From the NCBI GenBank assembly GCA_003640385.1, contig RCAB01000208.1:29528-93527 (forward strand): a DNA stretch of 64,000 nucleotides, given 5' to 3'. Positions 11,901-24,329 of the stretch are shown here, piece by piece. This DNA is from Setaria digitata (Eukaryota > Nematoda > Chromadorea > Rhabditida > Setariidae). A program made the translations under genes and the position numbers. Positions within the stretch are counted from its first letter, which is position 1. Every line of letters starts with the position of its first letter. Under the pieces are notes generated by a model. That model did not search any database. It saw only the letters and a program-made list of their open reading frames with translations, and was not told the DNA's origin.

Positions 11901-14900
11901 TTTTAAAGAAAACATACGTGTATTGCACAATGTTATGGTAATTAGTACCCATATATTGTTTTAATAAATTATGCAATAATTCAGGTTTAATTTGTCGTAT
12001 TTGTGTTGATAAAGCATCAGCAATGCGTAATAAATCATGCTGAATTTCTTTTATGCTTGTTTGTATAGCTAAAATATATGTTTAATATTTAAGATTAAAT
12101 TTCGATCAAAGAATTAATTTTCTTATCATTTACATTAAAAAAAAAGGAAGGAAAATGATTCAGTTAAAAAAAGCAACGTAATTATCAGCTATAATTAAGT
12201 ATGTTGTAATTTTTATCACAAAGTTCAACCTTGCTCTTTTTCTTGTACTTTTTTGTTTAATTCAATTTCGCCATTTTTAAAATCGGATACAGCTGCAATA
12301 AATATTTCGGCAATATTTGATTCAGCCAACATATTTAACGCTTTTCTCGTTTCATCGCTGAGAATATCCTGGACAAAATTAATCAGTGAAATTAACTAAT
12401 TAAATCCCTTTCCGCATTAAAATTTCAGTAAGTGAAATTATTAAACTGTTTCAAAATTGAATTAAAAAAAAAAAAAACCATAATGGATGCATTTAACGGA
12501 TAATTTTTTTCTTTTTTTTGCATTCTTCTTGATAAATATTGAAAATTCTGGCTAAAATTGGAATCAAATTTCACTTTACTTGTCGTAGATGAAATGTGAT
12601 ATTGTCGATATCAGTTAATTCATTAACAATTTCTTGACACCGTTTTCGAGAAACTTCCAGATCATTATGAATACAATTATATAATTCATTACTAGAAGTT
12701 CGATACAGCCTGCTAAGTTCACTTCGTAATGATAATAATTCATCATTGATTATTTTTAGTTCATTTTCGTGGTCAGTTGTAAGTTTCAGTAATTCTTGAG
12801 CTTCTAAAAAAAGGCGAAAGAAAAAACTAAACCGTTAATTAATATTTAATAATAAGACTTTTTCAAAACATAGTAATTATGCTAAAAAACTAATTACTCA
12901 AATGTTATTGTTTTTAGTTCCTTTTTTCTCCCATAAATTAATTCTTAAAACAAAGTAGTAATAAAAGTAAAAAAAAGAAATGAGCAAGTTAAAAATGTTT
13001 ATCTTTCATGTTGAATATTAGTTGAAAAAAAAAATGTCAGAACAATGGAAAAAAAAAAAAACGAAATTTTCATAAAAATTAGCCCATGAAAATGATGACA
13101 GTGCGAAACATCATTTGAATTCCAGTCATAGCAAAAAAAAAAAAAAGGAAAATGCGAAAATTTTTCAGGAAACGATCTTTAGAAAAAAAAAGTGCAAAAT
13201 TTCAATTTTCTTCTCCAATATCCGGTATGAAATGAATAGATCTATATTTGAGAAATAATAAACAACGATAAATTTCAATTTTTATCTCGCTTTTTTTCTT
13301 GAAATAATTAAAAAATTATAAAAATTTAAACTAACCATTTGAAATGTTTAGAAAAGAATCCATTGCATGTGCTCCGGTAATTTTTTTAACATGTTGGACA
13401 ATTGGTTCACCACCGGAAGCAATTAGTGTAGATAAGGAATCATTTAATTCTTGAAAATCATCGATTAATGTATTTCGAATTCTCTAAAAAAAAAAAAAAA
13501 AAAAAAAAAAAGAAAAAAAATTGTTGTTAAAAATAATAATTGAGTTATTCCTTCTTTTTTTATAAGCAAATTATAATAATTTTCGGATGAATTAGAGATT
13601 TAATGTATTAAGATGAAAAGGGGAGAAAAATTAATTTACAAATTTAAAAATATATGGATTTTTTTTAAAAAAAACAGTTAAAAAAAGGATTTACAAATCA
13701 ACTTTAAAATCAAATACAGTATATCGTTATCAAACATTTGCTTTTATTTAATTAACTTAACAAAAATATCAAAATTATCAGAACATATAAATTTTTACTT
13801 TTGTTATTATTAATACAATTAAGGCTATGGAATAAATATTCTCGGAATGAAGCAGTTCATATAAACTTAAATTATTTTCAGTGATTTATCGATCTATATT
13901 TGTTTCAAGGATATTTGGAAAAATTAAACCTCTTAATTAATCATCACTTAATTGTTAATATTGATGAAACTTAAGCTTCTAATTGAATCAGGAATGTTAA
14001 TTTTCGAGAATACTAATGAAATTTCAAATATCCTAATTAATCTCTTGCTTATCTGGGAAATGTTGATGGAATTTTTTTTTTTTTTTTTAAAGGAAGAAAA
14101 AAAATGAAAAAAAAAAAATAATTGGACAAACTTGATCTGTTTCTTTCTTATAATATGAGAGATCGTCTATACAGTGACCGAGACGTCGAGGTAGTTCATC
14201 GGCTCCATATTCCGCATATTGGCTACTGATAAGTAATGATGACACAGCAAAACTTAAAATAAATTTATCATTAAATTTTAAAATGGTGCACAATTTTGAA
14301 ATGATAAAAATTGTTATCTCTTAATAAGGCGATCATAGAAGTTATGATTAATTTTAAATTACTTAAAATCACTCTCATTAATGGGATATAAATTAAAATA
14401 AGTTGAATTTTGCATTCATATATTCAGTATTAGGCAAAAGTATCTAATTGAAACCTTTTAGCAATTCCCCCAACAAACTAGTCAATATAGTAAGAGAGAA
14501 AAAGAAAAAATTAAATTACAATTAATTTTGGTATAATTTCGAATTTATTACTGAAAAAATAATAAATATTATTTTAAATAATGTGATTGCGGAAAAATGG
14601 AAAATTTAAGAGAAAGGTAGGAAATAAATTAGATTTACTTACACATCAATGAAAACGAATATGGTAATAAGTATATTTAGTAAATGTCGTTTACAGTAAT
14701 CACGCTTTCGATCTGTTGTTTTTGTCTTATTTGGTGCAATACAGCATTTTACCGTACTATAGAATATGTAGAGTAGAGAAAATAGGATAGTAGTGATAAC
14801 AATTAAAGTGCCAAGTACAATCCACCAAGATTCGTAATCTAACCACTGCAAATATTTATCACTGATAATGCTAATGAGTCAATATATAATTTGCTATAAC

Positions 14901-15777
14901 TTAATTGATAAATTGTTAAAATCATTTCTAAAATCTCATCTACATTATTATCACACATTTCGTTATCATAACAGTTACATGTTATGATAAATCTCAACGT
15001 TCTATGAAAATATCAGTGAGCAGAATTATATCTTTTCAGCATTTAATCCAACATAGCCCTAGAGCCCTACGCACTTTTCGATCTTGAAATGTGACAGTAT
15101 CTGCCAACATACGTTGAGAGATTTCTAATCTACTTCTACATCACGTCACGTACGTGTGTTATGTTTACAAAGGTTGATAAGGAAATTGCTTTCTTCCTAG
15201 CTGCATCGAACTTTCGTAAAGTCAAACACGAAAGATTCAAATGGCGAAATTTAAAAATTTAATTTTCATCAACTGTTGCAATGAAACGAGCCTGTCGATA
15301 AGTTCCAGGAAATGCCTGCTTAAAATCGCTCCAATTACCTTCCAGTGTCTTTCGACTGATAAGAGCTGTAATCAGTAAGGCCTTGTTGAAATGATATAAA
15401 ATGATATAAGGAAAAGGATTTTGATAAGAAATAAAATTTATTTGTATTTGAATAAAAACGACTATTCAAAACTCTAATCATATCTGGTTAGTAAAATTTC
15501 TGAATTTAATTAATTTAATTATTTCACAAATAATTGGCTAATAGAAAAAATCCTGATAAAGCTCCAAAGGTATGAAACATAATTAAACTCAAAAAACAAA
15601 TTTTTTCTTTTTTTTTTTATTACCTTGATGTGGGAATGGCTTCGAGAATAAGCGAATGAATTTTTTAATTAATGAATAAAAATAGACAGTTACAGGATCA
15701 TTTTGTTCCTCTACTAAGAAGTCATTGCACTGATATCCGTCACTACCATTCGGACTATTTGTCATTAATTTTTCCAT
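6865..15777 (-). CDS. Prominin-family pentaspan membrane glycoprotein
   Basis: Exons from the 5' end: 15777-15624, a tentative 17-nt microexon at about 15347-15331, 14845-14643, 14252-14132, 13483-13336, 12803-12580, 12368-12230, 12068-11918, 11609-11460, 11018-10883, 10471-10133, 9871-9746, 9281-9045, 8009-7920, 7533-7424, 7307-7215, 6931-6865. All phases agree, giving about 834 residues, the usual prominin length. Prominins organise cholesterol-rich plasma-membrane protrusions. Membrane spans lie near residues 64-87, 112-135, 389-411, 432-460 and 748-772, with two large helical extracellular loops between spans 2-3 and 4-5. Cys-rich patches (KCC near 90, CYGCFG near 409, CC near 424) follow spans 1 and 3, as in the family. 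The cytoplasmic tail ends in a GYPPPYL motif. The ATG at 15777 follows an acceptor at 15820 but gives no cleavable signal peptide, so the N-terminus is uncertain. The body is secure; the microexon is chosen only to keep phase. Confidence 0.9.
7028..7100. repeat. (GA)n-rich purine tract inside the last prominin intron
   Basis: GA run grading into GGGA and GGAGG units, lying between the last two prominin exons. The Ser/Leu-rich minus-strand frame over it is a repeat artefact apart from the genuine exon at its far end. Confidence 0.85.
15040..15400. other. GC-richer island in the first prominin intron
   Basis: Distinctly richer in GC than its surroundings. It contains the perfect palindrome CACGTACGTG (15147-15156) beside a TCACGTCA element. 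On the minus strand, after an acceptor at about 15358, an open frame includes the peptide ISRKTLEGNWSDFKQAFPG and ends TVDEN before a stop. The 17-nt microexon proposed for prominin lies inside it. It could be an intronic enhancer, an alternative truncated prominin exon or a relic of another gene. Confidence 0.4.
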
Positions 15778-16609
15778 TAGTAATTAATCATCACACTCAT
15801 TACTTCTTGTAATTTTTATCTGAAATAAAATGATTGAAAAATGATAACAAACAGACAAAAAAAAAAGCATAATTGTTTTGTCGACAAAATTACTGTAATT
15901 TTCTTCTATAATTCATTTAGCAATTTTATATTATTTAAATTATTTCAACAAAAAAACAAAGTTAAACAAACAAAGGAATAAAATTTTAGTTAAAGAAAGA
16001 AATTTGCATCTGATAAAATTGTAATATTATAATGATAATGAAAAATTAATTGCTGTAAATTTGATGGAAAAAAAGATGCTAATTTGTAAGCTAATAGTGA
16101 TATAATAAAGTGATAAAAAGATGAGTGCGATGAGCAGGAAATCTCCAAGACTAACTAATGGAAATTTCATACTCTTTAAGGAATTCTCAAAATATGATTA
16201 AAAGTAGATGGTTTAAATTGCTTACATGATTGTTTCGCTGTTAAAATTTACTTTTTTTTCTTCTTTTTTTTTTAAATTAATGCTAAAAATTTTTGTAAAA
16301 ATATTTTTCGTATCCAAAAGTAATCACTTATTGCACTGTCAAATTCATTATATACATGCATATATTAACACAACACTTAATAATAAATGATTGTTATATT
16401 TCTTATTAAAGATTTAAAAGTAATTGAAATAACATACAGAATATACTGAATTGAATAAATTGCCAACGATAAGATAATTATACATGGAAATCATTATTAA
16501 ATCAGCAGCCAACCATTTCAGTCTTTGTGATGACCCAGTAGACGACGTGAAATGAAGTATAAATTAAGCGAAGGAGAAAATGAGGTTGATGAAAATTGGG
16601 TTAACATAC

Positions 16610-16675
16610 CGGTAGCAAATCAACAACAACATTGATGAGAGTAATTACATCACTGTCCTTATACTTCATGGCCAT
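16610..16675 (-). CDS. Possible upstream first exon (prominin alternative start or separate small exon)
   Basis: A 22-codon frame starts at an ATG (16675), reads MAMKYKDSDVITLINVVVDL and ends at a good donor (CCG|GTATGT) in phase 0. If spliced to the main prominin acceptor at 15820 it meets an early stop. An internal CAG at 15730 would keep frame and replace the first 16 prominin residues, but that site lacks a pyrimidine tract. It is therefore either a 5' exon of an alternative transcript or unrelated. Confidence 0.25.
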
Positions 16676-17865
16676 TTTCTTTATCATTATTTCATTTCCT
16701 TCTTGTTTTCTAAATTGAAATTTTCTCTTTCTCTTTCGCTCATTTTTATTTTTATTTTTTCAATTAAAAATTAATGTATTCGTATTTTAATATTGATCTC
16801 ATTCGATTACTAATTAACAGAAATGTTCTCTTTTGTCAACATTTTTTTTTTCATTTTATTTTATTCATTTTTTTTTTTTTTTTGCTAATTGCAAATTAAT
16901 TGTGGCTTGAATTCAAACAAAATTTTTTGTCATGTTTCATAATAATTTGCATGTTCATTTAAGCAATAACATGCAACATTTAGAAATGAATTGATATTAG
17001 CATTATATAATATAATAAAACCAGGTCGATAAGCAATAGAAATTTAAAACCTAAAATAAATTTTCATTAAATTTAAGCCTTTCCTAATTAAACATATTAC
17101 TAGTAGTGCAGACTAGACTTAATGAAAAATTAACGACTAATCTTGATAAGACAAATTTTAACTTTCTTTTCAGATACAATTATTTCAATAAAATTTTTAG
17201 ATTTGAATAAATTTAACTTAATAATAAAAGATTTTTCCCTTTCTTTCCCTTTTCTTTTTTTCCATTCAATAAAAATTACCTGCTTATTTTTTTACATCAT
17301 TCAGAGCTATTTTATTTATTTATTTTTTGAAACATTTCAATTCACAAAGAGCAGCTATTTAAAAAAAAAAAAAAAAAAAAAAAAGAGTGATGGAAGTGTT
17401 GTTGAGTTTTTCAATTTATTCAAGTGTTAAATTTAATCTTTCCCGACGATCTCAGAAGGAAATTTTCTGCAGATAACGCAGTTCTGATAATTCTTTGCAT
17501 ACTACGAAAATTAACGGAAAACATATTATTCATTGTCATAATAAGATAAAGGAGAAAATCAACTTGCTATCAATTGAAAAAAAAAAAAAAAAAAAAGAAC
17601 TGAATTTTTCGGTTTCGGTTTGTACCACCTTACGACTGGGTTGATTTTTTTTTTTTTTTTTTTATTTTTACCATTCATAATCGTGAATCTTTGCTTTTAC
17701 TTTCATATACAGCAGCTGTTATTTTTATGAAAAAAACAAACTTCAAATCCATCTGATGATATGGACGGAATATTTAAATAATTTTTGAAAAAAATGAAAA
17801 CATAACACAAAATAAATAAATAATAAATAAACAAATAAATATGAAAGTAGCAGAAATTTTATGTA

Positions 17866-17879
17866 ACAACAACAACAAC

Positions 17880-17913
<34 letters not shown>

Positions 17914-17914
17914 N
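17866..17914. repeat. (CAA)n then (TA)n run ending at a contig join
   Basis: Four to five CAA units are followed by about 15 TA units; an N at 17914 shows that the array length is not resolved. Confidence 0.85.
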
Positions 17915-18076
17915 ATGAATGAAAAATTAGTTATTTATGAAGGAATGATGAAGTGGAAAATGATGTTACAGATGTAATGCATAACGGTGCATTTTAATTT
18001 ACAGTTGCTAAGAAACGGATGTATGGGTAAAGGAGAAAAAAAAAAATTAATTGAAAAAAAATTTTTTTCATTTAGC

Positions 18077-18119
18077 TGAGAGAGAGAGAGAGAGAGGGAG
18101 AGAGAGAGGGAGGGAGGGT
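18077..18119. repeat. (GA)n microsatellite
   Basis: GA run grading into GGGAGG, similar in character to the ones at 7.03 and 55.4 kb. Confidence 0.9.
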
Positions 18120-21100
18120 GGAAAAAGAAAAAATTGGTTTGGCATTATATTATCTATTATTTGATTTACTATAAAAATTTGTACCACATAAAAAAAGAAA
18201 AAAAAAAAATTCACCACTTATAGCGTGAATAAGTAACGAAATTAAAAAATTTTGCACTTTAAATTTTAATAAAAATTATTAAAAGTAAGCAAAGAATGAT
18301 AAAATGATAATCAACAACAGATGGTGTAAATCACTGAAATAAGCCAACATCAATATGATTAATATTTTCTCAGGAAAAAAAGTGTTATGAAATCGAATAT
18401 TTTAGTTATATAGATATTCAGTTTATTTTTTTTTTTTTTTTAAATGATTGATTAGAAAATGACGGTATATATTTTTCATTTTCACGAAAATTATTTTGTA
18501 TGATTATGCAAATAAATAATTTTTTTAAAAGTCAAAATTTTCTGCCTCTGCTTTTTTTCTAAATTTTCAAAGAATATTAGATTTTTCTGTTTAATATTTT
18601 CTTTTTTTTTTTAAATTATTTTTACAAATAATAAAATTCACTACAAATTACTATTAAAAAAAGAAGGAGAAAAAAGAAGCCAAAAATCATTGAGAGGAAA
18701 AAATCCAGAAAAAAAAATGAATGAATGAATTATTGCAGTTAAATATGACTGATTAATTATTCTACTTTGTTCGGCTTTTAATTATTTGCAATTTTTCTTG
18801 TAAAAATGGAAGCAAACATTGCTATACAAGTAAATAAAAATTAATGTGACTAAATATTCTATTCAAAAAGGAAACCGGAATTTCTGGATGTAAATACCGG
18901 AAATTTTATTTGAAATAGTTGTCATTGAGCAATACAATATTTGTTAAAGAACGAAAGAAAAAAATTAAGGAAAAAAAAAGGACTGACTAAAAGTGAAGCG
19001 AAAAAAAGTTAAAGAATGATTGAACCAGAATAAAAATGAGCAAAAAAAAAAAAAAATTGAAAAGGCAACCAGTAGCATTCAAAATAATAATTACATTCAT
19101 TGTGTGCTCATCCTACCAATCATTGTGCTATAATAACTAATGTAAATTCATTATTTCATTCTATAAAATTCAATTATTTTTATTTTATAAAATTTACATT
19201 TTTATTCATAATTAATATTATTGCTCTTTTTTTTCCATTTTTTTTCCTCTATTTAATAAACAGTAATTAGCAAAAGTTTTTGATTTTTATTTGCAAATTA
19301 ATGAATAGCAATTTTTTTTTCATGCAATTAATAAAAACTTTTGATCTGCATTGATAATTAAACAAATATTTTTTGCTTCCAAATACAGTGTTATTTTTCA
19401 ACAAACAAAAAAAAAAAAGAAAAAAATTGTTATATTTGTAATGAATAAACGTATTAATTTCCATTATAAAATTAATAATTTTCCTCCAGAAATGATTAAA
19501 AAAATTGTAATTAAAAAGTACTAAATGACACTATTAAATTAAGAGAAAATAAATGATTTTAAAAAAAAAGAAAAAATTGAAAATTAATTGTAACATGACA
19601 AAATCTAAAATTCAATAATTGGCAATTATTTAACAAAGTGATACAACAATCAATCATATGTGGTGTCTGAATTGAGGAAAAAATTAAATTGACTTCTCGA
19701 TTTTATAGTGAGTAAATTACATAGTTGCCTGAATATTTCCAACCATTAATTTATGAATAATAACTTTCACTGATCAACTAACTAAGTATTGAAAGAGAAA
19801 GAGAGGAAAAAAAAAAAAAAAAAAGGGGGTAACTGCAATCATAGCCGTGTATTCCGGATAAGAAACTGAGCCGAAAATTAGACAAATTTGAGGAAATCTA
19901 TGCATAAAACGATGTAGGGATAATGCAGCAATCGTAGTAATAGCAATAAATATTAGAAATATAAATAATGAGAATAAATCATAGTGATAAATGAAAATTT
20001 TTGTTTTAGATTTCATTGTAAGTGCACTCAATGATTTGCTAAAATTAGTCAGATTTAAGAAAAACCTGATAGATGATGAAGAGTCAAAGTTGATGCATTT
20101 CTTCTTTTCAAGGATCTTTTTCAGCAGTCATTTGTTAAAGTGAAAAATGTCACATCAATTTTTCAGGCCTTAAATAATGATCCAAAGACTGACGCTTTAA
20201 ATCTTCTCCTTCATCTCTTCATCTATCTTTTTAGCTGCCACTCTTTTGCCAGGCTCATACAGCTTCTTAAATAATGTTATTAAGACTATACTTTGTTTTA
20301 AGAATGATAACAATGATTAGGTTATATCAATAACAGAATAAGTAAAAACAAGATATATATATATATATAATATTTCAGTTGCTTTTGCAATAAAATTAGC
20401 AGCTAAAATTAATTAAGAATTTTGAAATTTTAGCACATATTTTTCAACGGCTAAAATATAAGACAAAATTTTTATTGAAATGAGAAATGATTGGCATTAA
20501 CAAGATAATTTAAAATTTACAAATATTAACTTTTAGAAATATTCCTTAAATTTACATGAATTAAAATTTAGTTAAAATATATTCGAAATTATGTTAAAGT
20601 ACAAGCTTCAATAAGAGATGCTAATTTGCTCTGTAATAAATTTTTAATTTTGTAATAAAAGTAACTGCACAGTAGAAATAGCCACAACAAAAATTTCAGT
20701 CAATTACAATATTATGTCATTTCAAAACCAAACTTATAATTAAATGGTAATTTAAGGCATATTTCTTATAAATTACACAAAAACAAATTAAATGGTAATT
20801 TAAAACAAGTTTTTTATAAGTTACACAAGAAATAGAAAAATTTTTTAATTCATATTCAAGAAGTTTGAGAGCTAAAACAAATAGAAATTTAATATATAAA
20901 AACAAGATACGAATTTTTTTTTTGATAATTAAGAAAGCTAATGTATAAAATTTTTTACAGCAAAAAAGCAGTGTTAATTAATACATCATTGATAATAATT
21001 GCAACTATTTATGAAAAAATTACAATTCATATTGTTATTCATATAAAAAAAAAAAGAAAAAAAGTAACATAAATGAGTAACAATTTATGATGAAATTTTT

Positions 21101-21149
21101 CACTCTTTTAAATAACATTAATTAGTATATTCAGTGTGTTATCAATAAA

Positions 21150-23655
21150 ATGATAATTGTAATTTATTTACTAGCTAAATTAATTGTAATTATTGTTGAA
21201 AAGCAAAGAAAAAAAGGAAATTATTATAAACAGAAGTATGGATGGAAGCATGAAGATGAACATCAACAAACAAGGACAAATGACGACAGTGGCATGAACC
21301 CGACCGAATTATACACCGATCGTAATGACAGGCAAGTTGAGATTTTACCAATTCCTCCCACCAATGAAACCATTTTAATTGCTATAAAATGTTTGAAAGA
21401 ATTTGAAATTTGCAAAAGTTCGCATCTGTTTGCAATTTTCTTTCTTACCATTTCATATTAACATAAAATTTTGCAAGTCGAACAGCAACCATTTCTCATC
21501 AACTAATGATTGATGAGATTAAAATTATCAAAAATATCACTGTTTTTTCCCTCCCTTCCTTCTTTTGACAAATATTTAAATAATTATATTGGTGGAAAAT
21601 TTTTTGGTAATTAATTATGATGGAAGCAAAATTTAATATGAGAATTTAGTTTTGAAAAATCTTTAATTAAATGAAATTTCAACCTTTCAATTAATTATAT
21701 GCTTGTAATATTTCAATTGTAATTTTATCTTAGATTACAGGGAACTGTGAGATGAGCTTAGTTAATATGATATAAAAAAATTATTTCTATTTTAAACTTA
21801 TTTGATATGTAGCAATATTTTTTTTCTCTGACATGTTAAGTTAGAAAAAAAAAAGTGCTACGTAATATTTTTTTTTATATTAAATGTATTTAGGCCAAAT
21901 TTTCCTTAGAATATATAATATTTCATTTCAATAAAATAAATATGGCTGCATATGAAATATACAAAATTATTTAATTAATAGAACAATTTTAATAAAAACC
22001 ATAATTTCAGCGATTAATTCTAGAAAAAAAGGAGGTAATTTTGTTCTGGTGAACAAAAAATCACGAAGTCTGGTAAAATTAAATTATTTTTTTTTTTTAA
22101 AAAAAGAAACCTTCAATTAATTCTTTCACTACATTAACGAAGACGATATCTAATTGCGTTTGTAGGTAGTTTAAAATGGGAAAAGGAAATGTCAAATAGA
22201 AGAAAAAAGAACTGGAAAGGTAGCAACTAATAGAAATAGCATCACTTATCGCAATTTATTTGCAAATTAAAATTGATTAAAATGGAACATTTGTCAAATG
22301 TATTTGGCTAATTTTGTAATTTAATTTACCTGAATTTATGAATCTACAAAAAATAGCATTATTCAACAATATGATCAGTTAATTATCATGTATTCCGGAA
22401 TGAAATATACAATCTCGCATCTAAAATGGAAGCAAAAATCCGGAAAGGAATATATATGTGCGGAATCAGAATGTGGAATCTGTATCCGACAGGACGAATG
22501 TTCCAGGACAACCAAATCAATTGGTGTATCGCCAAGTGAAAATGAAAACTTTATCAAAAAAAAAATAAAAAATAAAAACATTATCACCCGTAAAAATTGT
22601 CATTTTTCGATGAAACAACATTAATATAAGTGCTATGTGTTTTTCTTTTTCATTTTAAAAACTGAAAGATCCAATAATTTTCGACTAGAATTACATGCTT
22701 TAATGATAGTTCAACTTCAAAACTAAACAATTTTCTGTAATCAATTAATTATGTAGTAGTATTTTTTTGCACCAAATGTATTGATTCTTTTTTTTTTTTT
22801 TTTTTTTTTTGAAAAAAAAAATTCAATCCAAGATCAAATTTAACCAAAAAGTCTAGTAATTATTATAGAAACACTTTTAAACTTGACGAATTTATCTGGA
22901 AAGAATGAAATTTTATTAAATTTTTAATAAATTAGACGAGAAAAGTATCGCTAACAGTAACAAAAAGTTAAGAAAAAAGAAAGAGAAACGGACTGATTGT
23001 AAATATTTGCAAAATGTGCTTACTTATAAAATGTGCAAAATGAAAAAGAAATGATTGTTGTCGTTAGCTGTTGATTGTTTTAACAATGATTTTAATGTTT
23101 GCCAATGAACTACTTAATACATTTCTGTGCTTGTGCCACTAGATTAATTAGTTCTCGTGCTGTTTAATAACATGTAAATAATCATCCATTACAAGATGAA
23201 AATACAATTAAATTAAACAGAGTCAAACTAAAATTGAATTAAACGAAAGCTAAGCTAAATTCAAATAAAATATGCTTGAATTAGATTGGAATGAACAAAA
23301 ATTGCAATGAATGAAATGAATTTTCTATTCAACATATTTCGGTCAAAATCTTCCGAAATTACTTTAAAAGAATTTGTTAGCATTGGAAATTGCATATTAT
23401 AATTTAATAATAATTTAATTTAATTTTAAATATTACATACAACAAAAGTATGCACAATTAGCTGGAAACAATGTGAAATTGAAGAAAAAAAAAAATTTGT
23501 AATTTAATCTAATTCAGAATAAAGTTTGTTTAGGAGCTGATGCTCGATTATTTGAAATTTCTTCTAACAAAGAAATTCCTCCAACAAATGAGCCATTGCA
23601 AGATTATCCAAAGCAAAATATATTGCGAAGTAGCAACAATGAAACTGTATGCTAA
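21150..23655 (+). CDS. Candidate small single-pass membrane protein (two exons)
   Basis: Exons 21150-21321 and 23534-23655 join in phase (GAT C|GTAATG to TTTGTTTAG|GA) and give 97 residues. An acceptor (TATTCAG) lies 15 bases before the ATG, with an open frame from it, so the first exon could be trans-spliced or could continue an ectodomain encoded upstream. Residues 1-17 (MIIVIYLLAKLIVIIVE) form a membrane segment, followed by a basic stop-transfer and a hydrophilic tail with GNYYKQKYG, NPTELYTDR and KEIPPTNEP, ending NNETVC. It resembles the transmembrane plus cytoplasmic part of a type I adhesion molecule, but no family is recognised. If the donor is ignored, the frame reads through with a related EILPIPPTNET segment, so alternative C-termini are possible. 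Confidence 0.42.
22388..22624. other. GC-richer island with open frames on both strands
   Basis: Inside the 21322-23533 intron, three frames are open for 50-79 codons. One plus-strand frame is Cys-rich (EYICAESECGICIRQDECS). Another plus-strand frame runs from an acceptor at 22374. The minus strand starts with a hydrophobic leader followed by LGDTPIDLVVLEHSSCRIQI and reaches a donor-like GTATAT. The conflict between frames prevents a strand call. It may be an extra exon of the host gene or a nested gene. Confidence 0.25.
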
Positions 23656-23766
23656 ATTGAACAGTGATATCTTATCAGCCTGTTGTAGGAATGTATTAAT
23701 CAGTAGCATAGATAATGCCTATAAGTGGTATGACGAAGCTTATTCGATAACAACATCAGAATATGG

Positions 23767-23797
<31 letters not shown>

Positions 23798-24303
23798 AAT
23801 TATTAATTACAGCTTATGATGAATTGTGATGATTTAATTTTAACTCAAATATATTCATATTTTAGTGCTATGAAGGATTCAAAATTATATCAAGCCTGAT
23901 ATTGTCTTATTTATTAAACTATATTTATTAAAATTATTTATTAAATTAGAAAAACATTTTTAAATTTCTACGAAATATTTTAAGGAAAATTGGCAAAATT
24001 CAAATTTAAAATGCATTACTTACAGAGAGGAAGGGATTAATTTGAAATCTAATAAATGTCATTTTAAAAATTCATGCGTTTCTGTTCTTTTCTGAAATTC
24101 TCGAACAAGAAGATGGTTAATAAAAAACAATGGAAGCATTTTTCGAAGCATCAAAAATATTGCCATATAAAAGTTTAATTCATTTCTTTTCTCTCTCTCC
24201 ATTTCAGTTAAATTATCGTTAATTAGAGGAATACTGCCTAACTGATGATAAATTAAAAAAGTTTTCCATGATTTTATAATTTAAAAATATTTGATCAGTC
24301 AAT

Positions 24304-24329
24304 TAATCAATCAATCAATCAATCAATCA
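24304..24329. repeat. (ATCA)n microsatellite
   Basis: Six uninterrupted ATCA units. Confidence 0.9.

Larger units (their letters stand above)
16676..21134. other. AT-rich DNA without a recognised gene
   Basis: Low-complexity AT-rich sequence with homopolymers, a CAA run, a TA run ending in an N (17914) and a GA run. Two spots look more protein-like: a minus-strand 85-codon frame at 20031-19774 with a hydrophobic segment, and a charged minus-strand frame ending at 20197. Neither could be assembled into a gene. Confidence 0.5.
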
